From Mycolicibacterium agri (GTDB lineage: Bacteria; Actinomycetota; Actinomycetes; Mycobacteriales; Mycobacteriaceae), in assembly GCF_002553505.1 (NCBI RefSeq), contig NZ_PDCP01000013.1, positions 56,421 to 120,420 of the forward strand: a DNA stretch of 64,000 nt, written 5' to 3'. Shown piece by piece: positions 8,744 to 16,936 of this stretch. Made by a program: the position numbers and the translations under genes. Under the pieces are notes generated by a model, which did no database searches, was not told where the DNA came from, and saw only the letters and a list, made by a program, of their open reading frames with translations. Numbering within the stretch: position 1 is the stretch's first letter; every line of letters begins with the position of its first letter.

Positions 8744-9181
8744 TCATGTGTAAGTGATGCGCACCGAGATGGGGTCGCTCTGCAGCGCCCGCATGCCCAG
8801 CGCCGTCGCCGACTGGCTGAGCTTGCTATGGCCGCCGAAGCTGCGGGCCCTGGCGACGACATCGTCGTCGGGTACGAAAGCGGCTGTGCCCGTGCGCCAT
8901 TCGTTCCCTACGCGCACGTTGGGGTTGGCGGTGATGTTGTGTGCCCAGCCGGCGCGGCGGCCGTGTTGAGAGATGACCCAGACGCCGGTGTCGTCGGCCC
9001 GGCCGGTGAGCGGTACCCGCCGCGGTAGCCCGGTCTTGGCGCCGACGGTTTCGAGTTCGACCACCGACGACGCCCGCACGCCGATCTTGTCGAGTGCGGC
9101 CACCAGCGGATTGAACATCAGGCGACCGAGCTGTCGTTCGAACCGGAACTTCCGCACTGCTTTGCGAGTATCGACGGCCAT
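8744..9181 (-). CDS. Deazaflavin (F420)-dependent nitroreductase family protein
   Basis: 145 aa, DUF385/Ddn-like split-barrel fold. Visible family features are VELETVGAKTGLPRRVPL, the WVISQHGRRAGWAHNITANPNVRV block that contacts F420 phosphate in the family, and a basic N-terminus. It probably uses reduced F420 for quinone or nitro reduction; the substrate is unknown. ATG 9181 is preceded at good spacing by GGAGGGTG, so it is preferred to the upstream start at 9205. An AT-rich promoter region with a palindrome lies at 9213-9245. Confidence 0.82.
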   Translation of the reverse strand: MAVDTRKAVRKFRFERQLGRLMFNPLVAALDKIGVRASSVVELETVGAKTGLPRRVPLTGRADDTGVWVISQHGRRAGWAHNITANPNVRVGNEWRTGTAAFVPDDDVVARARSFGGHSKLSQSATALGMRALQSDPISVRITYT

Positions 9182-9223
9182 GAGCTGCACCCTCCGATGG
9201 ACCATTCTTGGTTAACGACAATA

Positions 9224-9237
9224 ATAGAATAATCTAT
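9224..9237 (-). promoter_or_regulatory. AT-rich palindrome upstream of nitroreductase gene
   Basis: ATAGA-ATAA-TCTAT sits in an AT-rich island (9213-9245) unusual for this GC-rich sequence, 43 bp upstream of the start at 9181. Symmetry and position suggest an operator or a promoter -10 area. No cognate regulator is adjacent. Confidence 0.35.
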
Positions 9238-9282
9238 CAAGAACAAGTGTGAGCCGCACCACGACCAATAAGGAGCGAAAAC

Positions 9283-9930
9283 TCAGACCATCCGCCACAG
9301 CTGCCCGTCGCGCCGCACCACCGTGTGCCGCAGCACCAGTCCCACGTGCACCGCGATCACGAGCAGAAGCACCACCTGCGCGCCGATATGTGCTGCCAGC
9401 CAATCGATATCGCCGAAGATCAACAGCAGACCCGTGAACGGCACCACGAACAGCATCGTCAGCAGCAGTTTCTCCAGCACCGTCTCGAGCCTGCGTTCAC
9501 CTGGCTCGAGATACGGCGCCCACGGCGGCAGCGGCGTGAACGCCCGCCACAGCACCCGCGCCATTCCGAGCAGCAGGATCGAAAGCCCCAGCAGCACATG
9601 GATTTCCGGCAGCGACACCCCGTCGGTCAGAAACCTGCCGGAGAACACATCGGTGAACGCCGCCGACATGTACTCGTCGCGGCGGGCATCGAGGTCTTCC
9701 TCCAGGCGCTCGATCTCGACCTCGAACAGCTCCTCGAGGCCGCGGTCTTTTGCCACGTCCTTGCCGATGTCCTCCAACGCGTCGATGCGGGCCTTCTCGC
9801 GGTCCAACGCCGCGTCGTCGGCCTCCATCGTCAACCCGACCAGGAACTGCCCCACGATCGCGAACACCGTCAACCAATGCAGGAACTTGGTGACGGCGCC
9901 ATAGCCGTGTTCGCCGTTCCGCAGGCGCAT
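9283..9930 (-). CDS. Cytochrome b561-like membrane protein with charged loop
   Basis: 215 aa. Four predicted membrane helices: about residues 15-34, 103-122, 146-166 and 176-196. Histidines in HWLTVF, EIHVLL, AAHIGA and AVHVGLVLRH match a di-heme cytochrome b561 pattern. Between helices 1 and 2 is a highly charged segment of about 65 residues (from EADDAALDREKARIDALED onward) with predicted coiled coil, which ordinary bacterial b561 proteins lack. ATG 9930 gives the normal N-terminus (RNGEHGYGAVTKFLHW); the longer frame overlaps the kinase gene. It follows the two-component genes on the same strand with a 20-bp gap, so it may be in that transcript. Confidence 0.75.
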   Translation of the reverse strand: MRLRNGEHGYGAVTKFLHWLTVFAIVGQFLVGLTMEADDAALDREKARIDALEDIGKDVAKDRGLEELFEVEIERLEEDLDARRDEYMSAAFTDVFSGRFLTDGVSLPEIHVLLGLSILLLGMARVLWRAFTPLPPWAPYLEPGERRLETVLEKLLLTMLFVVPFTGLLLIFGDIDWLAAHIGAQVVLLLVIAVHVGLVLRHTVVRRDGQLWRMV

Positions 9931-9950
9931 ACGCCCGAAGCTAGCCGAAT

Positions 9951-10976
9951 TCAGTCGGCTGCCAGCGGCAATCGCACCTCGAAGCGCGCCCCGGTGTCGA
10001 GGTTCCTCGCCGACAGGGTGCCGCGATGCGCCTGCACCAGACCCGCCGCAATGGCCAGCCCGAGTCCCGACCCGCTCGGCAGCGACGAGTCCTCGCGCGG
10101 CACCCGCCCGTTGGAACCCCGATAGGAGACGTCGAAGACCCGCGGTAGATCGGCCTCGTCGATGCCCACGCCGGTGTCGTCCACGCGGGCCCACGCACAC
10201 TCCTCATCGGAGCCCAGCGCCAACGCGACCCTGCCGCCCTCCGGTGTGTGCGCGATCGCATTGGCCACCAGATTCGACAGCACCCGCACCAGCGCGCGGT
10301 CGCTGCCGACCACCCGCACCGGTTCTGCGGGCAGGTCCGCCGTCAAGACCACGCCCGCCCGCTCGGCGGCGATGCGGTGTGCATTCATCACATCGTCGAC
10401 AACCTCGTCGAGCGCCACCTTGTCGAACGCCGGCTGAATCGCGCCTGCGTTGATCTTCGACATCTCGAACAGGTCGTCGACCATCTCCGACAGTCGAATC
10501 GACTCCTGCTCAATGTGTTTGGCGTGCGAGCGGATCTCGTCGTCGGGTACCAGCCCGTCGGCGATCGCCTCGGACACCGCGCGGATCCCGGCCAACGGCG
10601 TGCGCAGGTCGTGGCTGACGAACGCGACCAGCTGTCGGCGCGACTGCTCGGCGGCGCGTTCGGAGTCGAGGATCTCTTGCTCCCACACCGTGCGGCGGGC
10701 CTGGAAGCGGGCCAACATGACGGCCGCAGGGATCGTCACGACTGACACGATCACCAGCACCACGGCCGTGCGCTCGAACGTCTCGGTCACCATGAACCCG
10801 CTGGCGCCAAGCACACCGGTGAATGTCGCCAGCGTCGGGATCAGCACCAGCGCTCCCATGCTGACCGCCAGCGACCAGGACCGCGCGAGCCGGATGATCA
10901 GCGCGCCGGCGACCACCACCGGCACCGAACACGCCAGCGCCCAGCCGACGATCTCCCAGATCTCATGCGACGGCAC
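9951..10976 (-). CDS. Sensor histidine kinase
   Basis: 341 aa membrane kinase. Three hydrophobic segments occupy about residues 9-28, 35-57 and 68-90, with almost no periplasmic domain, suggesting an intramembrane-sensing type. The H-box SHDLRTPLAG carries His122. N-box NLVANAIAHTPEGG, G1 DTGVGID and G2 GSGLGLAIA are intact, so autophosphorylation is expected. Its start overlaps the 3' end of the response-regulator gene by 14 bp, so they form one operon, regulator first. The signal is unknown; the downstream cytochrome b561-like gene hints at redox or envelope sensing, which is inference. Confidence 0.92.
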   Translation of the reverse strand: MPSHEIWEIVGWALACSVPVVVAGALIIRLARSWSLAVSMGALVLIPTLATFTGVLGASGFMVTETFERTAVVLVIVSVVTIPAAVMLARFQARRTVWEQEILDSERAAEQSRRQLVAFVSHDLRTPLAGIRAVSEAIADGLVPDDEIRSHAKHIEQESIRLSEMVDDLFEMSKINAGAIQPAFDKVALDEVVDDVMNAHRIAAERAGVVLTADLPAEPVRVVGSDRALVRVLSNLVANAIAHTPEGGRVALALGSDEECAWARVDDTGVGIDEADLPRVFDVSYRGSNGRVPREDSSLPSGSGLGLAIAAGLVQAHRGTLSARNLDTGARFEVRLPLAAD

Positions 10977-11646
10977 TCGAGCTCCACAGGTAGCCGCGGC
11001 CCCACACCGTCTGCACCCGGTGCTGGTCGCCGAGTTTGGTCCGCAACCGCTTGACGTGCACGGTCACCGTGGACAGGTCGCCGAACTCCCACCGCCACAC
11101 ATGCTTGAGCAGTTCCTCGCGGGAGAACACCGTGTCGGCGTGGGTCATGAAGAACAGCAGCAGGTCGAACTCGCGGTTGGTGAGGCTGACCGGCTCGCCC
11201 TTGACTGTCACCGCCCGCGACGCGGTGGACACCGCCAGCTCGCCCGCGTTCAGCTCCACCGGTGTGACGCCGAGCGGCGCCGGTGCGCGGCGTAACACCG
11301 AGCGCACCCGAAGGGCCAGTTCGCGCGGGCTGAACGGCTTGGTCAGGTAGTCGTCGGCGCCGGCCTCCAATCCGGCGATCCGGTCGTCCTCCTCGCCGAG
11401 CGCGGTCAGCAGAATGACCGGCACCGTGTAGTCGCCGCGCTGGCGCAGGCTGCGGCATAACGCCATACCGTCCGGACCGGGCATCATCACATCGAGCACC
11501 GCGACGTCGATCCGCTCGGAGCCGAGCAGCCGCAGGGCCTCGTTGCCGTCGCGCGCGATCGCGACTTCCAGGCCGTCCCGTTCCAGATAGCGGCGCACGA
11601 CGTCGCGAACGACGGCGTCGTCGTCGGCGATCATCACGCGCGTCAC
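10963..11646 (-). CDS. OmpR/PhoB-family response regulator
   Basis: 227 aa. The receiver domain has the acidic pocket ADDD, phospho-acceptor Asp52 in VLDVMMPG, the Thr of LLTALG and the Lys of YLTKPFS. A winged-helix DNA-binding domain follows, with [12 protein letters not shown] and the recognition part [17 protein letters not shown] 11646 is preferred because GGAG lies just upstream and the receiver begins immediately; the ATG at 11634 is an alternative and the frame extends to 11694. It is the partner of the adjacent kinase (14-bp overlap) and divergent from the glycosyltransferase gene. Confidence 0.92.
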   Translation of the reverse strand: MTRVMIADDDAVVRDVVRRYLERDGLEVAIARDGNEALRLLGSERIDVAVLDVMMPGPDGMALCRSLRQRGDYTVPVILLTALGEEDDRIAGLEAGADDYLTKPFSPRELALRVRSVLRRAPAPLGVTPVELNAGELAVSTASRAVTVKGEPVSLTNREFDLLLFFMTHADTVFSREELLKHVWRWEFGDLSTVTVHVKRLRTKLGDQHRVQTVWGRGYLWSSSAVA

Positions 11647-11745
11647 AATCTCCGAGATTAGCCGGAAGCCATCTGTCACCTGCACGGATGTCACGCTTTC
11701 GTCACCGTTGGCGTTGGTAACCGCCAGCCACCTCGCCTAGGTTCG

Positions 11746-12402
11746 ATGGGTATGGCCGATGTGACGGTGGTGTTGCCCTGTCTCAACGAAGCGGCCTCGT
11801 TGCCGGGTGTGCTTGCCGCCGTGCCGTCGGGGTATAGCGCCTTGGTGGTCGACAACAACAGCACCGACGGCACCGCCGACGTGGCCCGCAGGCACGGAGC
11901 GGCGGTGGTCTCCGAGCGCCGTCCCGGCTACGGGTCGGCGGTGCACGCCGGGGTGGAGGCGGCGACGACGCCGATCGTCGCGGTCATCGACGCCGACGGG
12001 TCGCTGGATCCCGCGGAGCTGCCTGCGCTGGTCGACGAGGTCGACCGCGGCGCCGACATGGCGATCGGGCGACGACGCCCGGTGCCTGGTCTGCGCTGGC
12101 CCTGGCATGCGCGGCTGGGCACGGCGGTGGTGTGCTGGCGGTTGCGCAGTCGTTACGGCCTGCCGGTGCACGACATCGCCCCGATGCGGGTGGCCCGTCG
12201 CGATGCCCTCCTGGGGCTTGGGATCGCCGACCGTCGCGCCGGTTACCCTGTCGAACTGATGGTGCGTGCAGCGAAGGCTGGATGGACGGTTGTCGAACGC
12301 GACGTGCCCTACGGACCGCGCACAGGCGGAAAGTCAAAGGTAAGCGGATCGCTTCGCGGCAGTATCAATGCGGGACTGGACTTTTGGCGAGCGATCACGT
12401 GA
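11746..12402 (+). CDS. Family 2 glycosyltransferase (Rv0539-like)
   Basis: 218 aa GT-A glycosyltransferase, cytosolic face. It shows the nucleotide-binding start VTVVLPCLNEAASLPGV, then DNNSTDGTADVA and the metal-binding DADGS. The C-terminal acceptor region includes RRAGYPVELMVRA, as in dolichol-phosphate-mannose synthase-like enzymes; no membrane helix is seen. Donor and acceptor are unknown. ATG 11746 is taken; ATG 11752 is equally possible. The stop overlaps the next gene by 4 bp (GTGA), and a three-gene operon with a DUF2064 protein and a methyltransferase follows. Confidence 0.87.
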   Translation: MGMADVTVVLPCLNEAASLPGVLAAVPSGYSALVVDNNSTDGTADVARRHGAAVVSERRPGYGSAVHAGVEAATTPIVAVIDADGSLDPAELPALVDEVDRGADMAIGRRRPVPGLRWPWHARLGTAVVCWRLRSRYGLPVHDIAPMRVARRDALLGLGIADRRAGYPVELMVRAAKAGWTVVERDVPYGPRTGGKSKVSGSLRGSINAGLDFWRAIT

Positions 12403-13055
12403 TCCCCGTCACGCTCGTGGTCATCGCGAAGGCGCCGGTTGCGGGTTTCGCCAAGACCCGCCTGGCGGCGTCCGTGGGCGATCATGCGGCTGCCGACATC
12501 GCCGCGGCGGCCCTGCTGGACACGCTCGACGCCGTCGACGCCACTCCCGTGCAGGACAGAGTGGTGGCGCTCACCGGTGATCTGGATGCCGCCAGCGGTA
12601 GCGCCGAAATCCGTTCGCGCCTCGATGATTTGCGGGTTGTCGATCAACGCGGCGACGACTTCTCGGCGCGGTTGGCCAACGCGATCATTGATGCGGCGGC
12701 TGAGCGTCCGGTGTTGCTGATCGCATCCGACACGCCGCAGGTGACCGCGGGCCTGCTGACCGACTGCGCACAGGCATTGACCCACACCGACGTCGTCTTC
12801 GGCATGGCCCGCGACGGCGGCTGGTGGCTGCTCGGTGTCGCCGAGCCGTCGATGGCCGACTGCCTGCACACCATTCCGACATCACGCTCCGACACCGGTC
12901 CCGCCACCCTGGAAGCATTGCGCGAGAGGGGTTTAGCCGTGACGCTGGTGGCAGAACTGTCCGACGTCGACACCGTCGACGACGTCGACATCGTCCGCGC
13001 CGACTGCGCACCCGACAGTCGATTCATCAACGCGATCAAGGCCGCGGGGCTCTGA
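12399..13055 (+). CDS. DUF2064 / TIGR04282-like glycosyltransferase family protein
   Basis: 218 aa. N-terminus VTLVVIAKAPVAGFAKTRLA is the signature of this nucleotidyl/glycosyl-transferase-like family, with LIASDTPQVTAGLL and GMARDGGWWLLGV downstream. It probably modifies a nucleotide sugar or similar; the reaction is undefined. The frame is open far upstream, but GTG 12399 is chosen since it overlaps the preceding stop (GTGA) and starts right at the conserved strand. The order GT2 - DUF2064 matches Rv0539-Rv0540. Confidence 0.82.
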   Translation: MIPVTLVVIAKAPVAGFAKTRLAASVGDHAAADIAAAALLDTLDAVDATPVQDRVVALTGDLDAASGSAEIRSRLDDLRVVDQRGDDFSARLANAIIDAAAERPVLLIASDTPQVTAGLLTDCAQALTHTDVVFGMARDGGWWLLGVAEPSMADCLHTIPTSRSDTGPATLEALRERGLAVTLVAELSDVDTVDDVDIVRADCAPDSRFINAIKAAGL

Positions 13056-13056
13056 C

Positions 13057-13686
13057 ATGCTGGGCAATCTCTACGACCGCGCGCTGGACGGTGAGCGATG
13101 CTGGGTGCGGCATGACGACGGCCGGCTGCGCCAGTTGCCGGTCCGCAGCTGGCTGGGCGGCCACCACGCCGACCGCCAGTTCGACAACGCGGTGCTGAGA
13201 CTGTGCTCGGGGCCGACGATCGACTTGGGTTGCGGTCCAGGTCGTTTGGTGGCGCGCCTGATCAAGCGGGGTGTGCCCGCACTCGGCGTGGACCAGTCGG
13301 CCACTGCGGTGGGATTGGCTCGCCGCAGCGGGGCGCCTGCGCTGCTGCGCGACGTGTTCGATCCGCTGCCCGCCACGGGCCGCTGGGAGACCGTGCTTCT
13401 GGCCGACGGCAACGTCGGGCTCGGCGGTGACCCGTGGCGAGTGCTGCGCCGCGCCGCGGAATTGCTCAGACGCGGCGGCCAGTGCATCGCCGAATTCGAT
13501 TCGACGAGTTCGGGAGTCAACTCCGGATGGGTGCGGTTGGAATCGGCGCGCACGATCGGTCCGTGGTTTCGGTGGGCGTCGGTCGGCATCGATTGCGCGG
13601 CGCGGTTGGCCGACGACGTCGGCATGGCGCTGACCGGCATCCATCCGATCGGCGGCCGCGTCGTCGCCAGCCTGGCGCAGGCCTAG
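13057..13686 (+). CDS. SAM-dependent methyltransferase
   Basis: 209 aa class I methyltransferase. Motif I is TIDLGCGPGRLVARL, and motif II includes ALGVDQSATAVGLA. The acidic post-motif LLADGNVGLGGDP is unusual and conserved-looking. The start is one base after the DUF2064 stop, so it is the third gene of the glycosyltransferase operon. Together they may build and methylate a small glycosylated metabolite or lipid; this is inference from co-location. The 3' end overlaps the convergent membrane-protein gene by 4 bp. Confidence 0.82.
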   Translation: MLGNLYDRALDGERCWVRHDDGRLRQLPVRSWLGGHHADRQFDNAVLRLCSGPTIDLGCGPGRLVARLIKRGVPALGVDQSATAVGLARRSGAPALLRDVFDPLPATGRWETVLLADGNVGLGGDPWRVLRRAAELLRRGGQCIAEFDSTSSGVNSGWVRLESARTIGPWFRWASVGIDCAARLADDVGMALTGIHPIGGRVVASLAQA

Positions 13687-14183
13687 CCTCTACTCCTTCG
13701 CGCCAAGGTGAGCCGGATCGCGTAGGTCACCGCGGAAGCCGCGAACATGGCCGCGGTCAACAACAACCAGCGGCCAAGGAACGGTTCCTGTGTCTGGCCG
13801 GTCGCGGCCGCATACGTCGGTGCGCCCTGCTCGATGATTCCGGGCAGAAACATCAGCAGCGTCAGCCCGGCGCCCAGCAGCGGTGTCCGCACATAGTTCA
13901 GCACCGGCACCGCCGACGTGCGCGGTGCGGGCCGAATCCTGTTCGCGGCGACGAGGATACGGTCGATCAAAGCGTAGATAGGGAACAGCACGAGGTCGTG
14001 GGCGATGATCGCGGCGGCGAACCACACCACAATCGACTGCCACCAGGTGTTCGGGTTCCACAGCGTTATCGGCTTGATGGTGATCACGACATAGGCGAAC
14101 AACGCGAATCCGGCGACGAGCGTCAACAGGTGCAACGGGTTCGAGCCGTACACCGCGCGGAACCGATCCAGTGCGGTGCGCAT
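13683..14183 (-). CDS. Four-helix membrane protein, function unknown
   Basis: 166 aa with hydrophobic segments at about residues 18-36, 48-72, 95-113 and 135-156. No known domain is recognised. The start ATG 14183 shares one base with the stop of the preceding molybdopterin oxidoreductase gene (TGATG), so the two are translationally coupled and the protein may be a membrane subunit or partner of it. Confidence 0.65.
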   Translation of the reverse strand: MRTALDRFRAVYGSNPLHLLTLVAGFALFAYVVITIKPITLWNPNTWWQSIVVWFAAAIIAHDLVLFPIYALIDRILVAANRIRPAPRTSAVPVLNYVRTPLLGAGLTLLMFLPGIIEQGAPTYAAATGQTQEPFLGRWLLLTAAMFAASAVTYAIRLTLARRSRG

Positions 14184-15442
14184 CAGGCGGGCCGAAATTC
14201 GATGGACGCCACCCATTTGGTGTTGTGTACACCGGGCAGACCGGGAACGATGATCCGCGCCGGGTAGCCGTGGTCCGGCGAAAGGTCTGCACCGTTCACA
14301 CCAAGGGCCAGAAGCGAATCCGGATGCAGCACCTGGTTTGCCTGCAGGGTGGCGCGGTTGAATGCGCCGAAGCGCTCGACGGACCGCACGAACGCCGACG
14401 CCGGGTTCGACACGCCGGCGAGTTCAGCCAAGTCGCGCAGCCGCACACCGGACCAGGTCTCCGTCGTCGACCAGCCCTCCACGCAGGCGATCGGCAGTCG
14501 GGCGGTGTGTTGGGGCATCGCGGCAAGCGCGGCGCGGTCGAGCGTGACCGCAGAGGGGCCACCGCTCAACGTGACTCGCCACTGCGGACCGGTGGCCTCC
14601 GGCCTGATTCCCGCAGCCCACGCGGTCCGGTTCACCTGGAAGTCGTTCGGCCCGTCACCACGGGTGCGGCCGCGCGGCAACAGGATCGCCGCTTTCCGCG
14701 TGACGCCGCCGATGGTCTGGCCCGCCGTGATGGCCGCGATGAACAGCGCTCCGCCGCCCACCAGTGCGAGCGCGCCGCGGCGGCTGACCGTAGGCGGTGT
14801 CGGATCGGCGGCCACCAATCCGTCGGGCTCGTACGGCTCGGGAAGCGTATCGGTTCGGTTGGTGCGCAGCACCTCTCGCATGGACATCGACCGCAGGCCG
14901 GCCCACATGCGGGGAAGCTTGATCGCGATGTGCGCCAGGAAGCCGGCGATGAATACCCACGCCCCGTAGTAGTGCGCGGTGTAGAAGCTGAACCCGAAGA
15001 TGTAGTCGTATTGGATGTTCAACACGCCGGTGATGATCTCGAACAGGATGCCGCCGACCAGCATCACCAGCGAAATACGTTCCAGCAGTTGGGCGATCGA
15101 CCGTGCCGGCGGCCAGGCGAAGAGCCGCGGGATCACCGACCACAGCTTGGCCAGCACGACGGGAATCAACACCAGGCCGAGGCCGACGTGCACGCCCTGG
15201 TTGAGGCGGTAGATCCACGCAGGTTCGGTCGGCCAGTCGAACGTCGGCAATTTCAACCATCCGACGTCGCCGGGAATGGCCTGGCCGAACTGCGGGCCGT
15301 AGGCGATATAGGACAGCAGGCCGGTGATGATCACGATCGGCAGCGCGACCAACAACACCGAGCCCAACACCGACGTCAGCCACGGTCCGCGCAACGGGCT
15401 GCGCCAGCGCGCAATCCGCTGGACCAACCGTGGGCTCGCCAT
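14183..15442 (-). CDS. Fusion: cytochrome b561-like membrane domain and molybdopterin oxidoreductase domain
   Basis: 419 aa. The N-terminal half has about four membrane helices with histidines spaced as in cytochrome b561 (HVGLGL, TAHYYGAW, AHIAIKL). A fifth hydrophobic segment follows SRRGALALVGGGALF, resembling a twin-arginine-like or anchor sequence. The C-terminal half is a sulfite-oxidase-type molybdopterin domain with PIACVEGWS, carrying the cysteine that ligates molybdenum in the family, then GVRLRDLAELAG and DHGYPARIIVPGLPG. The architecture resembles Rv0218 of M. tuberculosis, from memory. ATG 15442 is preferred; the frame extends to GTG 15487. Likely a membrane-bound oxidoreductase passing electrons through b-heme. 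Confidence 0.82.
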   Translation of the reverse strand: MASPRLVQRIARWRSPLRGPWLTSVLGSVLLVALPIVIITGLLSYIAYGPQFGQAIPGDVGWLKLPTFDWPTEPAWIYRLNQGVHVGLGLVLIPVVLAKLWSVIPRLFAWPPARSIAQLLERISLVMLVGGILFEIITGVLNIQYDYIFGFSFYTAHYYGAWVFIAGFLAHIAIKLPRMWAGLRSMSMREVLRTNRTDTLPEPYEPDGLVAADPTPPTVSRRGALALVGGGALFIAAITAGQTIGGVTRKAAILLPRGRTRGDGPNDFQVNRTAWAAGIRPEATGPQWRVTLSGGPSAVTLDRAALAAMPQHTARLPIACVEGWSTTETWSGVRLRDLAELAGVSNPASAFVRSVERFGAFNRATLQANQVLHPDSLLALGVNGADLSPDHGYPARIIVPGLPGVHNTKWVASIEFRPA

Positions 15443-15490
15443 TCCCCGATTATCCCGACGCAGCGCGCCCGGAGCTGGGATCGTCACGGT

Positions 15491-15516
15491 TTGGTAAGAA
15501 CCGTTGGTAAGAACCG
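15491..15516. repeat. Two tandem copies of a 13-bp unit
   Basis: TTGGTAAGAACCG occurs exactly twice in a row (15491-15503, 15504-15516), immediately after the stop of the Rv0541c-like gene (15518) and upstream of the molybdopterin oxidoreductase start. Exact direct repeats of this size in a short intergenic gap suggest a regulator-binding site for the downstream gene. Confidence 0.6.
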
Positions 15517-15517
15517 G

Positions 15518-16882
15518 TCACCAGTTGGTCAGGATGAAGCTGTTCAACGCGATCGCCCCGACGACGTTGAGGCTCAACCAGAAGCGGTGCGACTGTGGCG
15601 GCAGCAGGGCGCCTGCCGCCGTCAGCCAGATGGTGAACGGCAGCCAGATGCGTTCGGTCTCGGCCTTGCTCAGCATGCTCAAGTCGGCGCACAGGATCGC
15701 CAGCAGCGCACCCAGTATCAACAGCCGCAGCCCGGGACTCCTGCGCATGGCGGCGATGTCGAACGCGCGGCCGATGCCTGCCACGCTGCCGAGGCCGATT
15801 GCGCACACCACCGACGCCAGGTTGGCCCACGACCAGTATTGGAACGGCCGGTCATTCGCGATGCCCTGCCAATACCGTTCCTGCACAAGCTGATAGCCGT
15901 CGAACCACCAGAAGCCGAACGCGAAGAACACTCCGACGACGAAGCCGGCCGTCAGCGCGGCGGGTATCAGGGTGCGCAGCGCGGTCTGCCAGTCGACGGA
16001 GGTGGCCATCACGGCCAGGGCCAGAAACGAAATCAACGCCAGGCCGTAGTTCAGAAACAACGCCCAGCCGAGCAACAGGCCGGCCCCGCCCGCGACCAGC
16101 AGGGGCACCCGCACCTGCTGTTTGACCGCCAGCGCCAGCAGCGCGATGCCCCACGCCGCGACTCCGGCGAAATAGCCGTCGGCCGATACCGCGATCCAGA
16201 TGGCGGTCGGGGCCACCGCGACAAACGGTGCGGCCATCCGAGCGGTGGCGTCGTCGGTGAGGGCGCGCACGGCGACGATCACGGCCGCGGCCGCGCTCGA
16301 CCCCACCAGCAGGCACAGCAGCCCTGCCCAGGCGCCGCCGCTGAGCCCGATCCGGTCGAGCCAGACGAATGTCAGCAGCGCGCCGGGCGGATGCCCGGAC
16401 ACGTGGGTGATCCAGGAATCCGGCTGGTAGTCGAGGATCCTGCGGGAGAAGCTGCTGAGCGCCTCGGGGATGTCGGTGACGGTCGGCACCTGCCGCAGAT
16501 ACTCATGGCGCGAAGTGAGCCGGCCCGCGAAACCGCGCTGCCAGCCGTCGATCATGGCCAGCGAGAACGCCCACGCGCACGAGGTGGCCCAGGCGACCAG
16601 CACCAGCGCGCGCCACGGCAGCCGTTGCGCGCCGGCGGGCCCCCACATCACCGCGGCGATGCCGATGAGAATCGCCGCCGGTGTGCCCCACCCGACGTGG
16701 GCCTTCCACCAGCCGAAGATCGGAGCGGTATCGGCAAAGCTCTGAAACCGGGCCGGGCTGGCGTTGATCAGCGGCGTGACGATCCCGAGATGCAGGTGCG
16801 GCACGACGAACGCGGCCACCACCAGCACCACGGCGACGGCGACCGCCACTGTCTCCTTGCGACCGATCTGCAGCCTGGACAC
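15518..16882 (-). CDS. Polytopic membrane protein, GT-C-like (Rv0541c-like)
   Basis: 454 aa with roughly ten hydrophobic helices. The periplasmic segment after the third helix holds YQPDSWITHVSGHPPG, whose acidic/HPPG pattern resembles the extracytoplasmic loop of GT-C polyprenyl-phosphate sugar transferases. The enzyme assignment is therefore plausible but unproven. The start GTG 16882 (SRLQIGRKETVAVAV) gives the length of the M. tuberculosis counterpart (about 450 aa, recalled); the longer frame to 17608 overlaps the GNAT gene on the other strand. It faces the glycosyltransferase operon seen at 11746-13686, as in the reference order. Confidence 0.78.
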   Translation of the reverse strand: MSRLQIGRKETVAVAVAVVLVVAAFVVPHLHLGIVTPLINASPARFQSFADTAPIFGWWKAHVGWGTPAAILIGIAAVMWGPAGAQRLPWRALVLVAWATSCAWAFSLAMIDGWQRGFAGRLTSRHEYLRQVPTVTDIPEALSSFSRRILDYQPDSWITHVSGHPPGALLTFVWLDRIGLSGGAWAGLLCLLVGSSAAAAVIVAVRALTDDATARMAAPFVAVAPTAIWIAVSADGYFAGVAAWGIALLALAVKQQVRVPLLVAGGAGLLLGWALFLNYGLALISFLALAVMATSVDWQTALRTLIPAALTAGFVVGVFFAFGFWWFDGYQLVQERYWQGIANDRPFQYWSWANLASVVCAIGLGSVAGIGRAFDIAAMRRSPGLRLLILGALLAILCADLSMLSKAETERIWLPFTIWLTAAGALLPPQSHRFWLSLNVVGAIALNSFILTNW

Positions 16883-16936
16883 GACCGCCAGCGTAGGGCG
16901 TGGCGCGCAAAACATGTCGCGTTGATCGGGCCGCTG

